DNA of 49,890 bases from contig JAFEBA010000094.1 in the NCBI GenBank assembly GCA_018266105.1, positions 1-49,890 on the forward strand, given 5' to 3'. The translations under genes were made by a program, and so were the position numbers. Source of the DNA: a bacterium (lineage in GTDB: Bacteria > Vulcanimicrobiota > Xenobia > Xenobiales > JADMJV01). Below, one piece after another: positions 16,234 to 24,839 of the stretch (positions are counted from its first letter, which is position 1; each line of letters starts with the position of its first letter). Below the pieces are notes generated by a model. The model was not told the origin of the DNA. It worked only from the letters and a program-made list of their open reading frames with translations, and did not search any database.

Positions 16234-17296
16234 AGTTCTGGTCATCCATACCTCCGGCGGAATTGGAGATGTCCTCCTCTCCACTTGTGTGGTCAACGCC
16301 CTGAGGGAAGCCTATCAGTGCCAGGTCGATTTTCTCTGTCAGACGCGGACTGCTGCGGCCCTGCGCGACAACCCACAGATCACCCGGCGCTACGAGTGGC
16401 CCGAGCGCCGACCCCAAGATATCCGCTCCTGGCTGCACTGGGCCAGGCTGCTTCGAGCCGAGAAATACGATGCGACCCTGGTCCTCTGGAGCAATACTCA
16501 GGTCGCCTGGTTGACTCTGCTGGCAGGTATTCCCGTCCGCGTGGGTCAGGATTCTCGGCTGGCCTACAGCTTTCTCTACACTCACAAGGTTCGTGTGCGC
16601 AGCGAGCACGGCGATGATCAGAGCCACTGGTCTGAGATCTTGTTGGACTATGTCCGAGCTCTAGGCGTCAGCCCCGGGCCGGCCCAAGTGACCCTCCAGA
16701 TTCCTGAACCGGCCGCGCAACGCGCATCCAAACTCCTGGCCGACTTGCCCGGGCCCGGTCCGGTGGTGGCCTTTCATCCTTTCAAAGGCCCCCCCGTGCC
16801 CCTCGAGCGTTGGCCGCTGTCGGTTTTCGCCGGCTGGCTCGCCCACATCCGCTACGAACTGGGAGCCCGCATTGTGGTGACCGGTAGTCCTGGCGAGAAA
16901 GCCTATGCCGACCAGATCGTGCAGCTGGCCGGCCCCGAAAACGTCTTGAATTTGGCCGGCCAGACCGATTTGGCCACCCTGGCCGCCCTCAGTCAGCAAG
17001 TGGACGCCTTCATCTGCCCCGATTCCGGACCCATGCATGTGGCCGCAGCGGCCGGGGCTCGAGTCCTGGGAATCTATGCACTGGAAGAAGATTTCCCGCG
17101 CCGCTGGGCCCCGCTTACGCCTCGGGCGCGGGTGCTTCGTCCGCAGCCACCGGGCTGTCGGCCTGGATGTCGGAAGCCAAGCTGCCCGGATTTTCGCTGC
17201 TATGCAACGGTGAGCCCCCAGCACGTGGTGACGGAGCTGCGAGCCCTGCTGAATGGGGAACCAGATGCCCCACCCTTAAGACCAGCGCCAACATAA
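16214..17296 (+). CDS. Glycosyltransferase family 9 (heptosyltransferase-like)
   Basis: 360 aa. VLVIHTSGGIGDVLLSTCVVNALRE at the N-terminus is the GT9 acceptor-side motif, and CPDSGPMHVAAAAGARVLGIY is the nucleotide-sugar-binding loop; the Cys-rich tail (GCRPGCRKPSCPDFRC) is also common in the family. GT9 enzymes add heptose to LPS core or act on related glycans. GTG 16214 overlaps the feoC-like gene by 20 nt. The last 182 nt lie antisense to the 3' end of the convergent membrane-protein gene; the cysteine tail supports this frame as coding there. The link to iron uptake is only positional. Confidence 0.88.
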   Translation: MSPPLRKVLVIHTSGGIGDVLLSTCVVNALREAYQCQVDFLCQTRTAAALRDNPQITRRYEWPERRPQDIRSWLHWARLLRAEKYDATLVLWSNTQVAWLTLLAGIPVRVGQDSRLAYSFLYTHKVRVRSEHGDDQSHWSEILLDYVRALGVSPGPAQVTLQIPEPAAQRASKLLADLPGPGPVVAFHPFKGPPVPLERWPLSVFAGWLAHIRYELGARIVVTGSPGEKAYADQIVQLAGPENVLNLAGQTDLATLAALSQQVDAFICPDSGPMHVAAAAGARVLGIYALEEDFPRRWAPLTPRARVLRPQPPGCRPGCRKPSCPDFRCYATVSPQHVVTELRALLNGEPDAPPLRPAPT

Positions 17297-18644
17297 GATA
17301 GGCCCCGGCCAGCGGATCAAAATCCGGATCCCAGAGGTGTCGGTGCAGAACCCCTGTAGCGGTCAAGACACTCCCGCCCAACGCCACCCCCGCAGCCGCC
17401 GAAAGTCGGTCGCCTTGAACGCAGACGGCAATCCCACCCCAGATCATCGCGATCAGCAGCGGGGAGCCGGAACCAATGCCCCCCAGAAAGGGCAACCAGC
17501 AACTGGCCAAGAGAATCCCGTTGGGTTGGCGAATCCAGTTGACGGAGCTGGAGGCCGAGGTCAGCAGCAGCGCCGCCAAAACAAACCCGAGAGTCGGCAA
17601 TGGCACCCAGGCAAAAAAGCGTCCGAAGCCACCGAGCAGAGCAAACAGCGCCAGCAGCAGACCGGCCGCCTGAGAATAATATTGTCCGCCCCCCCAGCGG
17701 CGGTAGCCCAGATAACCGGGCAGCACCACCAGCGGCAAACCGCAGCCCAGGCAAGCCCCAAGAACATTGATCAATCCCAAGCCCAACAGCGTGCTGCGAG
17801 GGGCGGGAGCATTGGGCTGAACCTGGGCTTCGCGCAAGAGCACCAGATCTCGCAGTAGAGCCGAGACCAGCACGGGCACCGCCACCGTCAAGAACTCCGG
17901 TTGCACCCACAGATACTGCAGCCCCGACTCGATCCAACTTAACTGCCAATTGGGCAAGAGAGTGGACTGGTAATCGGGAACTTCAAAGCTCGTGCCTGAG
18001 ACGAGCTGGGCGATCACACCAGTGGCCAGCACTAACCAGCCCGTTGACAGGCCAAACGGCCTGGGTAGTCCCACCATAAGGTAGGCAGCCAGAGGCAGCA
18101 GCCCCGCCAGCAGCAATAACGGCTGTTGTTCCATCCAGGGCAGCATTCCGGTCAGGGAGCTCACGGCCAGAGCCGAACCTAAAGCCAGGCAGAGGGGTAG
18201 AGAAAGCCTGGCGGTCAGACGGTGGGCAAAGGGCGCTAGCAGAATCTGGCACAGTCCCACCAACAGGGTGAGCGCGACACAGGCTGACCAGGTGATATTA
18301 CTGGCTGCATCGACCGGCATTTGAGCGGTTGCCTGGCGATAGATCGGAATCATCAAGCTGGTGCACAACAAAGTCACCAGAGGCAAACTGAACCCAAGCG
18401 GCAGGGAGGTCACCCAGCCCTGCCGGGTGGAGCCGCGGTGGCGACGAGACTGCCAGGCCGAGAACAACCAGCAGCAGGCCAGCGGCCAGACCAGGCCGGG
18501 CAAAACCTGAAGATAAAGGAACTCGGGGCGCGCATGCAGGGCCTGACTCAGCTGGCTCTGCAATAAGTAAATGACCAGCAACTGTCCGCCCAGCAGCGAT
18601 AAGAGGCAAAGCCCTGCTCCTCCGAGTTTTTCCGCCTGCCTCAC
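17115..18644 (-). CDS. Polytopic membrane protein, possibly NCS2/SulP-like transporter
   Basis: 509 aa with roughly 12-14 hydrophobic helices. The segment GLINVLGACLGCGLPLVVLPG then GGGQYYSQAAGLLLALFALLGG and WVPLPTLGFVLAALLL resembles the second core repeat of the nucleobase/sulphate permease (UraA/SLC26) fold; the first repeat is not obvious, so the assignment is tentative. The final ~55 residues are hydrophilic (Ala/Pro/Ser/Glu-rich) and are encoded antisense to the glycosyltransferase tail. There is no earlier in-frame stop. Start ATG 18644, divergent from the helicase gene. Confidence 0.7.
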   Translation of the reverse strand: MRQAEKLGGAGLCLLSLLGGQLLVIYLLQSQLSQALHARPEFLYLQVLPGLVWPLACCWLFSAWQSRRHRGSTRQGWVTSLPLGFSLPLVTLLCTSLMIPIYRQATAQMPVDAASNITWSACVALTLLVGLCQILLAPFAHRLTARLSLPLCLALGSALAVSSLTGMLPWMEQQPLLLLAGLLPLAAYLMVGLPRPFGLSTGWLVLATGVIAQLVSGTSFEVPDYQSTLLPNWQLSWIESGLQYLWVQPEFLTVAVPVLVSALLRDLVLLREAQVQPNAPAPRSTLLGLGLINVLGACLGCGLPLVVLPGYLGYRRWGGGQYYSQAAGLLLALFALLGGFGRFFAWVPLPTLGFVLAALLLTSASSSVNWIRQPNGILLASCWLPFLGGIGSGSPLLIAMIWGGIAVCVQGDRLSAAAGVALGGSVLTATGVLHRHLWDPDFDPLAGAYLMLALVLRVGHLVPHSAGLAAPSPRAGGSPLHSSENPGSLASDIQADSPVAADEAPAPEA

Positions 18645-18702
18645 TTAGCAAGTTTCTCGTTCGGCCCAGGCAGCTCCTGGGGCGAGCGAGAAGGGCTGAG
18701 GA

Positions 18703-20766
18703 ATGCGTTCTCTCTTACCGAAAACCTATTATCCCTTTTTTGCCCGTTTTCGCCATCCCAGTCCCATCCAGGAGCGGGCCGCAGCCCCCCTGCTGGAAGG
18801 CCGGTCGGTTCTACTGGTATCAGCCACAGCCTCGGGCAAAACCGAAGCTTTTATAGCCCCCCTGATCGAGCGTTTCTTCGCAGCCCTGAAAAGCGGAGAG
18901 CGTCATCTTCTGCTGGTCTGCCCCACTCGAGCCCTGGTCAATGACGCCGCCAGGCGCCTGCAGGCCCCTCTCAAAGCCTGCGGGTTGGAGTTGCGTCGGC
19001 GCACTTCGGACGCCTCGGAAAATCCCGAAGAACAGCCGGCCGCTCTCTGGATCACAACTCCCGAGGGTTTCGACAGCCTGCTATGCCGTCAGGCACGCTG
19101 GCTGGGTCGCACGGCGGCAGTCATTCTGGACGAGATTCATCTGCTCTACGGCAGTCCCCGCGGCACCCAGGTGGCCTGCTTGCTAGAACGGCTGGACTGG
19201 GTCTGTCGCGCCCTGAAGACCCCCCTACCCCAGCGCGTGGGAGCGACCGCCACCGCCAGTCAGCCTCGCCTCATCGCCGACAACTTTTTAGGGCCTCAGG
19301 CCACCGTCATCGAGGAAGGTTCGCCCCGCAGCCTGCGGGCCCACTATCACGAATGGGTCGACTTCGACAACTTGAGAGACACCCTGGCCGACCTCAGCAA
19401 AGGCCACAAGGTTTTACTCTTTGCTTCCAGTCGAGCCGAAGCAGAGGAAGCCGCGGCCAACTTGCGCGGGCTCCCGCCCTTCGGAAGCCACGTCTACGTG
19501 CACCACTCCAGCTTGAGCCGACGGCTGCGTCTGACTGCTGAACAGGCCTTCTTGCGTCAGAGCTGCGCCCTGCTTTGCTCGACCACCACCATGGAGGTCG
19601 GCGTGGACGTAGGCGACATTGATTGGGTGGTGCTGCTGCATCCCCCCGAGGATCGGCTGGGATTTGTGCAACGGGTGGGACGCTCCGGGCGGCGGGGCGG
19701 AGCGGCTCAGGTGGTGGCTTGCTATCGCCAGGCAGGCGAGCGTATGCGCTATCAATATTTCCTGGAACGAGCTCAGGCTCCGGCCATGTCCACCGGCCCT
19801 GCCCCAGCCCACGAAAGCACGGTCGTCCAACAGGCCCTCAGCCTGCTCTTCCAAAACCCGCGCAAGGCCATTCAGCCCGCGGCCGTATTGGCCCGTTTGC
19901 CCCAGTCTATTGCGGCCGGCTGGGATGAAAAAGAAATGGGCCAGACCCTGGAGGGGCTGGTAGAATCCAAATGGTTGCTGCAAAGTGGAGACTCCTTTAG
20001 CGCCGCCCCTCGCCTGGAAGCCGCTTACAAAAGGGGGCAAATCCACGCGAATATAGGCAGCATACAGCAGAAGCAGGTGGAAATCCGGGAAGCCTTCAGC
20101 GGCAGGGTGCTGGGCCACCTCGAAACCGACCGCCGCGGCCGAATCCCCACCCGGGTTACGCTGGGCGGGCATACCCAGAAATTGCGCCAGGACTATCAGC
20201 AGAAGAATGTTCTGGCTCAAGCCGAGCAAGGTCCGTTGGGTGAAGTGAGCATTCCGGGGTCGGGTCCGGCCGCCCCCATCGAACTGGAGAGCAGCCAGGA
20301 TTTTGCCCACTGGTTGAAGCTGGCCCCACGTTGCCTGCTCAGCGGACCGCAAGGCAATCTACTCGGTCACTTCTTGGGCAGCTGCTGGGGCCAAATTTTC
20401 GCCCGCCATCTGGCTCAGAATTATCCGGGCCAGGTGTTTTACGCGGACTCCTACGTGGTTGCCTGGCAGGGCAGTTTTGTGGACGAAGTCTGGAATCGAG
20501 ACGCACTCTGGGGATGTATGCAAAAGTTTGCCCCGTCCATCAGACGCCACCTGCAATTGGGTCGGTGGTTCTCGAGTCTGCCTAAAAGTCGGCAGCGTCA
20601 GGAATTGCGCCAACAATTACGTTGGGACTGGGTGGAGCAGGTCTGGCTGCCAAGCCCAATTTTACCAGTTTCAGGCCAGGCCGCCGGACAATTAAAGGAA
20701 CTTTTGCGACGCGAAGGCGAGCTGACAATTGCGGGATTTTTCCCCATTAACCCGGAAGATCTCTGA
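18703..20766 (+). CDS. Lhr-like DExH superfamily 2 helicase
   Basis: 687 aa. Q-like motif HPSPIQERA, Walker A variant SATASGKTEA (40-49), motif Ia CPTRALVND, motif II DEIH (143-146), motif III GATAT, and helicase-C motifs TTTMEVGVDVGDIDWV and FVQRVGRSGRRGG. The C-terminal ~300 residues resemble the winged-helix/beta-barrel region of Lhr-type helicases but are shorter than full Lhr. Lhr proteins unwind DNA or DNA-RNA hybrids and are linked to repair. The stop is 2 nt before the pilT start, so the two are co-transcribed, an unusual pairing. Confidence 0.88.
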   Translation: MRSLLPKTYYPFFARFRHPSPIQERAAAPLLEGRSVLLVSATASGKTEAFIAPLIERFFAALKSGERHLLLVCPTRALVNDAARRLQAPLKACGLELRRRTSDASENPEEQPAALWITTPEGFDSLLCRQARWLGRTAAVILDEIHLLYGSPRGTQVACLLERLDWVCRALKTPLPQRVGATATASQPRLIADNFLGPQATVIEEGSPRSLRAHYHEWVDFDNLRDTLADLSKGHKVLLFASSRAEAEEAAANLRGLPPFGSHVYVHHSSLSRRLRLTAEQAFLRQSCALLCSTTTMEVGVDVGDIDWVVLLHPPEDRLGFVQRVGRSGRRGGAAQVVACYRQAGERMRYQYFLERAQAPAMSTGPAPAHESTVVQQALSLLFQNPRKAIQPAAVLARLPQSIAAGWDEKEMGQTLEGLVESKWLLQSGDSFSAAPRLEAAYKRGQIHANIGSIQQKQVEIREAFSGRVLGHLETDRRGRIPTRVTLGGHTQKLRQDYQQKNVLAQAEQGPLGEVSIPGSGPAAPIELESSQDFAHWLKLAPRCLLSGPQGNLLGHFLGSCWGQIFARHLAQNYPGQVFYADSYVVAWQGSFVDEVWNRDALWGCMQKFAPSIRRHLQLGRWFSSLPKSRQRQELRQQLRWDWVEQVWLPSPILPVSGQAAGQLKELLRREGELTIAGFFPINPEDL

Positions 20767-20768
20767 CT

Positions 20769-22214
20769 ATGAGCGACGACCATCGTTCCATTCCTCACGA
20801 GCTGCCTCTGCCCGGAGAGCCCCATCCATTACTTTCCTCTGAGATCTCGGCTCCCCCAGCACTGTTGACCACTCCCCTGCTACCCGAACTCCCTCCCATG
20901 GCTCCCCCGCCCACCGGCGGTCCTGACCTGGCGGCCGTGCAGTTGATGGAGAAGCGCCTGCAACAACTGGAAGATCGGCTGGTTCGGCAGGAGCGTGAAC
21001 TGCAAAGCCTGCGCAACCAGCGGGCTGCAGTCCCGGTGAGTTCATCCGCGACCGAGGATTCTGGACGCGGAACCTTCAGCGGCGAAGTGATCCGCCCGCC
21101 CGATCTGCAGTTTAATCTCGACGACCTGCTTCGAGTGGTCATCAATTACAACGCATCCGACCTGCACATCAAGGCCAATGCCCCGCCTACCGTGCGCCTG
21201 AATGGAGAACTGGTGCCGATTGGAGAAAGGCCGCTGACGGAGCAGGAATCGCTCTTTCTGGTGATGTCTTCGATCCCCAAAGAAAAACGTTCCCGTCTTA
21301 ATTCCATCCGAGAGATCGACGCGGCCTACGTGTCTCGCGGGGTTCGTTTCCGCCTCAACGCCTTTTTGGAGCGAGGCCGCGTGAGCGCCGCCTTCCGTAT
21401 GATTTCGACCCAAGTCCCCAGTTTCGAAATGCTGGGATTGCCCCCAGTGCTGGCCCGGCTCTCCAACATGTACAACGGCCTGGTACTGGTCACTGGACCC
21501 GCTGGTTCAGGTAAATCCACCACGCTGGCTTCAGTCATCGACTGGATCAATCGCAATCGCCGAGCCCACATCGTGACCATCGAAGACCCCATCGAATATT
21601 ATCACCACGACATTCACTCCTTCGTGTCCCAGCGAGAGATCGGCACGGACACTCAGTCTTTTGCCGAAGCTCTACGGCAGGCTCTACGACAGGATCCGAA
21701 CGTGATTATGGTGGGCGAAATGCGAGACGTGGAAACCATCATGACGGCCGTGACCGCCGCCGAGACCGGTCACCTGGTGTTGTCCACTCTGCACACTCCC
21801 AACACGGTACAGTCGATCGACCGTATTTTAGATACCTTCTCCGGTGACCAACAGAAGCAAATCCGCATGCTGCTCTCTTCCTGTCTGCGAGGCGTGGTCT
21901 CCCAGAAATTGCTGCAGCGAGTGGACGGAAAAGGACGGGTGCCGGCGGTTGAAGTGCTGGTATGCACCTCGACCGTTCAGTCGCTGATCCTGGAGGGGAA
22001 CACCAAAGAGATCTACCCCTACATTCAACAAGGCGGTAACGAGGGCATGCAAACCTTTACCCACGCCCTCACTCGTCTGCTGGAACAGGGCCTGGTATCC
22101 CGAGAAGAAGCGGCCTTCCACGCCGAGCAAAGCACAGAGTTCCGCCTGGCCACTCGCCAGCACGAACCCCGAAGCAATGCCACTCCCAGCGGCAGTTATC
22201 TCAACTGGCTCTAG
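20769..22214 (+). CDS. pilT: PilT-like type IV pilus retraction ATPase with N-terminal extension
   Basis: 481 aa, longer than PilT (~345 aa) because of a Pro-rich and coiled-coil N-terminus (about 1-110). The core is intact: NYNASDLHIKAN, Walker A GPAGSGKS (243-250, Lys249), Asp box TIEDPIEYY, Walker B LRQDPNVIMVGEMRD and His box AAETGHLVLSTLHT. The protein ends in SYLNWL, like the degenerate paralogue at 36519-38306, which also ends Trp-Leu. PilT hexamers power pilus retraction, hence twitching and DNA uptake. No other pilus gene is nearby apart from the dead paralogue. Confidence 0.93.
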   Translation: MSDDHRSIPHELPLPGEPHPLLSSEISAPPALLTTPLLPELPPMAPPPTGGPDLAAVQLMEKRLQQLEDRLVRQERELQSLRNQRAAVPVSSSATEDSGRGTFSGEVIRPPDLQFNLDDLLRVVINYNASDLHIKANAPPTVRLNGELVPIGERPLTEQESLFLVMSSIPKEKRSRLNSIREIDAAYVSRGVRFRLNAFLERGRVSAAFRMISTQVPSFEMLGLPPVLARLSNMYNGLVLVTGPAGSGKSTTLASVIDWINRNRRAHIVTIEDPIEYYHHDIHSFVSQREIGTDTQSFAEALRQALRQDPNVIMVGEMRDVETIMTAVTAAETGHLVLSTLHTPNTVQSIDRILDTFSGDQQKQIRMLLSSCLRGVVSQKLLQRVDGKGRVPAVEVLVCTSTVQSLILEGNTKEIYPYIQQGGNEGMQTFTHALTRLLEQGLVSREEAAFHAEQSTEFRLATRQHEPRSNATPSGSYLNWL

Positions 22215-22228
22215 AGGGTAGCCGCGTC

Positions 22229-22471
22229 CTACTCTTCGATCAGAGCGTGGGCGCCGTCACAAAAGGGAGGGCTGCCGGTCTGTTTACACTGACACAGACT
22301 GACCCGTTTGGCAGTGGCCAACTCAAACTTGAGGGGCGTGAACGAGGTGCCGGCGTGGCTGCCATCACAGAAGGGCTGTTTTTTCGAAAGCCCGCAGGCG
22401 CACCAGTAGTAGGTGCCGGGCTCAAGTTCCACTCGCACAGGAGCGGCTTCGGCGCAATGTGGCTTATCCAT
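22229..22471 (-). CDS. Dual CDGSH iron-sulphur protein
   Basis: 80 aa with two CDGSH-type 2Fe-2S motifs: Cys24-x-Cys26, Cys35 and His39 (CACGLSKKQPFCDGSH), and Cys60-x-Cys62, Cys71 and His75 (CQCKQTGSPPFCDGAH). Each binds a cluster with 3-Cys/1-His ligation; roles in electron transfer or Fe-S/redox sensing are proposed for the family. The frame is open to 22639, but ATG 22471 gives the usual ~80-aa product starting just before the conserved VELEPGTYYWCACG. Convergent with pilT; divergent from dcd. Confidence 0.88.
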   Translation of the reverse strand: MDKPHCAEAAPVRVELEPGTYYWCACGLSKKQPFCDGSHAGTSFTPLKFELATAKRVSLCQCKQTGSPPFCDGAHALIEE

Positions 22472-22568
22472 GGGCGCGGCGTTCCCGCTGAGCAGGAATT
22501 TCCCCTGCTTGGATTGAATATTCTTCAACTTCAATGAACCATCATCAAGAAAACAGGAGTGTCCCCCC

Positions 22569-23087
22569 ATGGGCGTATTGACTCGAGATGAGATTCTCAA
22601 GGCTGTGGAGCGGGGGGATATCGAAATCGACCCTTTCAATCCCGCCCTGGTCGGACCCGGTTCGGTCGACCTTCACCTGGACAACCAGTTCAGGGTCTTC
22701 AAAAAACTACACCACATCTATGATGTGACCGACGAGGCCGACTTCACACAGATCACCAGCCTGGTGGAAGTGCACGACCAGTTCGTGCTCCTTCCCGGCG
22801 AAAGTGCCCTGGGCATCACCCGCGAACGCATCAAACTCGCGCCCTTTTTGTGTGGTCGACTGGAAGGGCGCAGCCGTTTTGCCCGTTTGGGCCTGATGGT
22901 CCACGTCACAGCAGGCTTTATGCAGCCGGGCATCAACAACCGCCAGGTGCTCGAAATCAGCAATGTTTCCTCAGTCGCCCTGGGCCTTCGGCCGGGAACA
23001 CGACTGTGCCAGTTCATTTTCGAGCGCACTGAAGGAGAGGCCACCTACAAAGGTCGCTTTGCCGCTCAGACCCTGGAAGGCTTCTAG
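22569..23087 (+). CDS. dcd: dCTP deaminase
   Basis: 172 aa of the dUTPase/Dcd trimeric fold. The motif LEGRSRFARLGLMVHVTAG contains the catalytic acid region, and VGPGSVDLHLDNQFRV at the N-terminus and LCQFIFER near the C-terminus match Dcd. It deaminates dCTP to dUTP, feeding dUMP to ThyA, encoded about 18 kb upstream; a bifunctional DCD-DUT activity cannot be excluded. ATG 22569 has AGGAG 9 nt upstream. Its last 4 nt overlap the convergent Mog-like gene. Confidence 0.93.
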   Translation: MGVLTRDEILKAVERGDIEIDPFNPALVGPGSVDLHLDNQFRVFKKLHHIYDVTDEADFTQITSLVEVHDQFVLLPGESALGITRERIKLAPFLCGRLEGRSRFARLGLMVHVTAGFMQPGINNRQVLEISNVSSVALGLRPGTRLCQFIFERTEGEATYKGRFAAQTLEGF

Positions 23088-23542
23088 CGGGCCGACCAGT
23101 CCAGCAGTCGGTCCAATTGAGGCAGCAGCAGTCCGTCCAGGACGGCCTCCACAGCCTGTTGATTGCCTGCCAGCGCGGCCAGCAGACGCCGATGAGAGCG
23201 ACCCAAGCAGCCATGAGACCAGAGCGCCTGCGAACCGATCTGAGGCCAAAGCAACTGCGCCACCAGCGGCTGCCAGGCGGGAAGCGGCTGCTGCAGACTT
23301 GCCTCCACCTGGCCAACCAGGTTTTCGTTGCCCATCCCTGGCAAATCGGCTACGACAAGAATCCCATCGAAACGCGGATCGGTCAGTGCCGCCAGAAGCA
23401 ACCCTTTGAGCCGGCCCAGGTCCGGGCGCAAAACCTCGCGCACGATCTGGTCGTCACTACCGCGAGTCAGACGTTGCTGAACCAGTTCACCCAAAGGGTC
23501 ATGGGGAGGGTCCGAGACAAAGGAGAGCACAGCCATTTTCAT
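23084..23542 (-). CDS. Degenerate MogA/MoaB-like protein
   Basis: 152 aa. The start MKMAVLSFVSD, the middle DGILVVADLPG and the end LAALAGNQQAVEAVLDGLL then LPQLDRLL follow the molybdopterin adenylyltransferase (Mog/MoaB) fold pattern, where the last segment corresponds to the conserved LPG-P-K-AV region. The hallmark GGTG loop is replaced (VADLPGMGNEN), so nucleotide/molybdopterin chemistry is doubtful. ATG 23542 is chosen because GAAGG lies 8 nt upstream; the longer frame overlaps the divergent HD gene. No other molybdenum-cofactor gene is in the window. Confidence 0.6.
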   Translation of the reverse strand: MKMAVLSFVSDPPHDPLGELVQQRLTRGSDDQIVREVLRPDLGRLKGLLLAALTDPRFDGILVVADLPGMGNENLVGQVEASLQQPLPAWQPLVAQLLWPQIGSQALWSHGCLGRSHRRLLAALAGNQQAVEAVLDGLLLPQLDRLLDWSAR

Positions 23543-23600
23543 CAGTTGGCCTTCAACACGGGCGCGGGAATCAACCTGCCGCGCGAGAAGGTCGGTGCCT

Positions 23601-24839
23601 ATGTTGCTTGAGCCCTGCAAGACCTTCCGCGATCCTGTACACGGAGACATCCAATTACCCCACGGTGTGCTCACAGAACTGATCGACCATCCCGATTTCC
23701 AGCGCTTACGTCGAATTCGCCAGCTCGGAGTCTGTTATTGCACCTTTCATGGAGCAGAGCATTCTCGATTTCAGCATACCCTGGGTGCCTGCTGGCTGGC
23801 CTTTCAAGTGGTTCGTAACTGGACCTGGCAGCAACAAGTTGAACTGACCCCTCAGGAGGTCCAATCCACCCTCTGCGCGGTCTTACTCCACGATGTAGGT
23901 CACGGACCCTTTTCTCACGCCCTCGAGCACGTCTTCACAGGAGTGGATCACGAGTCGATCGGCTGGGAATTCATCCGCACCCGCTTTCGCGCGGTGCTCG
24001 AACGCCACGGCGTTGAGCCCGAGAGCGTCATCTCCATTCTACGCGGGGACAATCCGAGACGCTTACTGCACGAGCTGATCTCAGGCCAACTGGACGTGGA
24101 CCGTATGGACTACCTCCAGCGAGATTCACTTTTCACCGGTACTCGCTACGGCATGTTCGACGTCCAGCGCATCCTTTCGAGCCTGACCGCCGTCTACGAT
24201 CTGGAGAGAGGCTGCGAAGTACTGGCCGTGGACGCCAAGGCGATCGAAGCAGTCGAAGCCTTTCTCTTCAGTCGCTACTTTATGCACTGGCAGGTCTATT
24301 TCCACCGGGCGGTACGCTCGGCCGAGTTCCTACTCCAGTCGATCTTGAGGAGGGCGCGCAGTCTTTATCCGCGCCTGAAAGTCCCGGACGGCCTGCGTTT
24401 TTTATTCGAAGGCGGAGCGCTGACCCCCAACTTTCTCAACGGCTTTATCGAAAGTGACGATACCGATGTGGTAGCGGCCATCAAACTCTGGATGCACGGA
24501 CCCGAACCGGTCCTGGCCGATCTGTGCCATCGCTTCTTAAGCCGACGCCTGCCCAAAGTGATCGAGGGCGGACAACCGGAGCTGCAGCAAGCGGTGAAAG
24601 AACTGGTGGCACGGCGTTTCCCCGAGGTAGATTACTACTTCGGAGTCGATCATCCCAGCGATCTGGCGCTGGAGGACGCCAAGACCCCGATTCGAGTGCT
24701 CAGTGGCCGGGGGCGCCAATGGCGCCACCTGGCCGAAGTGACCCGGACCCGAGCCCTGCGCTCTCTCAGCGAGCGGGTCAGCCAGGATCTGATTTTCTTT
24801 CCGCCCGAATGTCGCGACGAAGTGGAGCGCCTAGTCTGA
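23601..24839 (+). CDS. HD-domain phosphohydrolase (SAMHD1/dNTPase-like)
   Basis: 412 aa. Metal-binding residues of the HD fold are visible: His54 (EHSRFQHTLG), His97-Asp98 (LLHDVGHGPFSHALEH) and a later Asp in DVDRMDYLQRDS. The N-terminal KTFRDPVHGDIQL and the SRFQHTLGACWLA sequence match the SAMHD1/YdhJ group. Likely a nucleotide phosphohydrolase, possibly of dNTPs, fitting its position beside dcd. ATG 23601 has GAGAAGG 9 nt upstream; a GTG 6 nt earlier is possible. The last 9 nt overlap chdC. Confidence 0.88.
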   Translation: MLLEPCKTFRDPVHGDIQLPHGVLTELIDHPDFQRLRRIRQLGVCYCTFHGAEHSRFQHTLGACWLAFQVVRNWTWQQQVELTPQEVQSTLCAVLLHDVGHGPFSHALEHVFTGVDHESIGWEFIRTRFRAVLERHGVEPESVISILRGDNPRRLLHELISGQLDVDRMDYLQRDSLFTGTRYGMFDVQRILSSLTAVYDLERGCEVLAVDAKAIEAVEAFLFSRYFMHWQVYFHRAVRSAEFLLQSILRRARSLYPRLKVPDGLRFLFEGGALTPNFLNGFIESDDTDVVAAIKLWMHGPEPVLADLCHRFLSRRLPKVIEGGQPELQQAVKELVARRFPEVDYYFGVDHPSDLALEDAKTPIRVLSGRGRQWRHLAEVTRTRALRSLSERVSQDLIFFPPECRDEVERLV

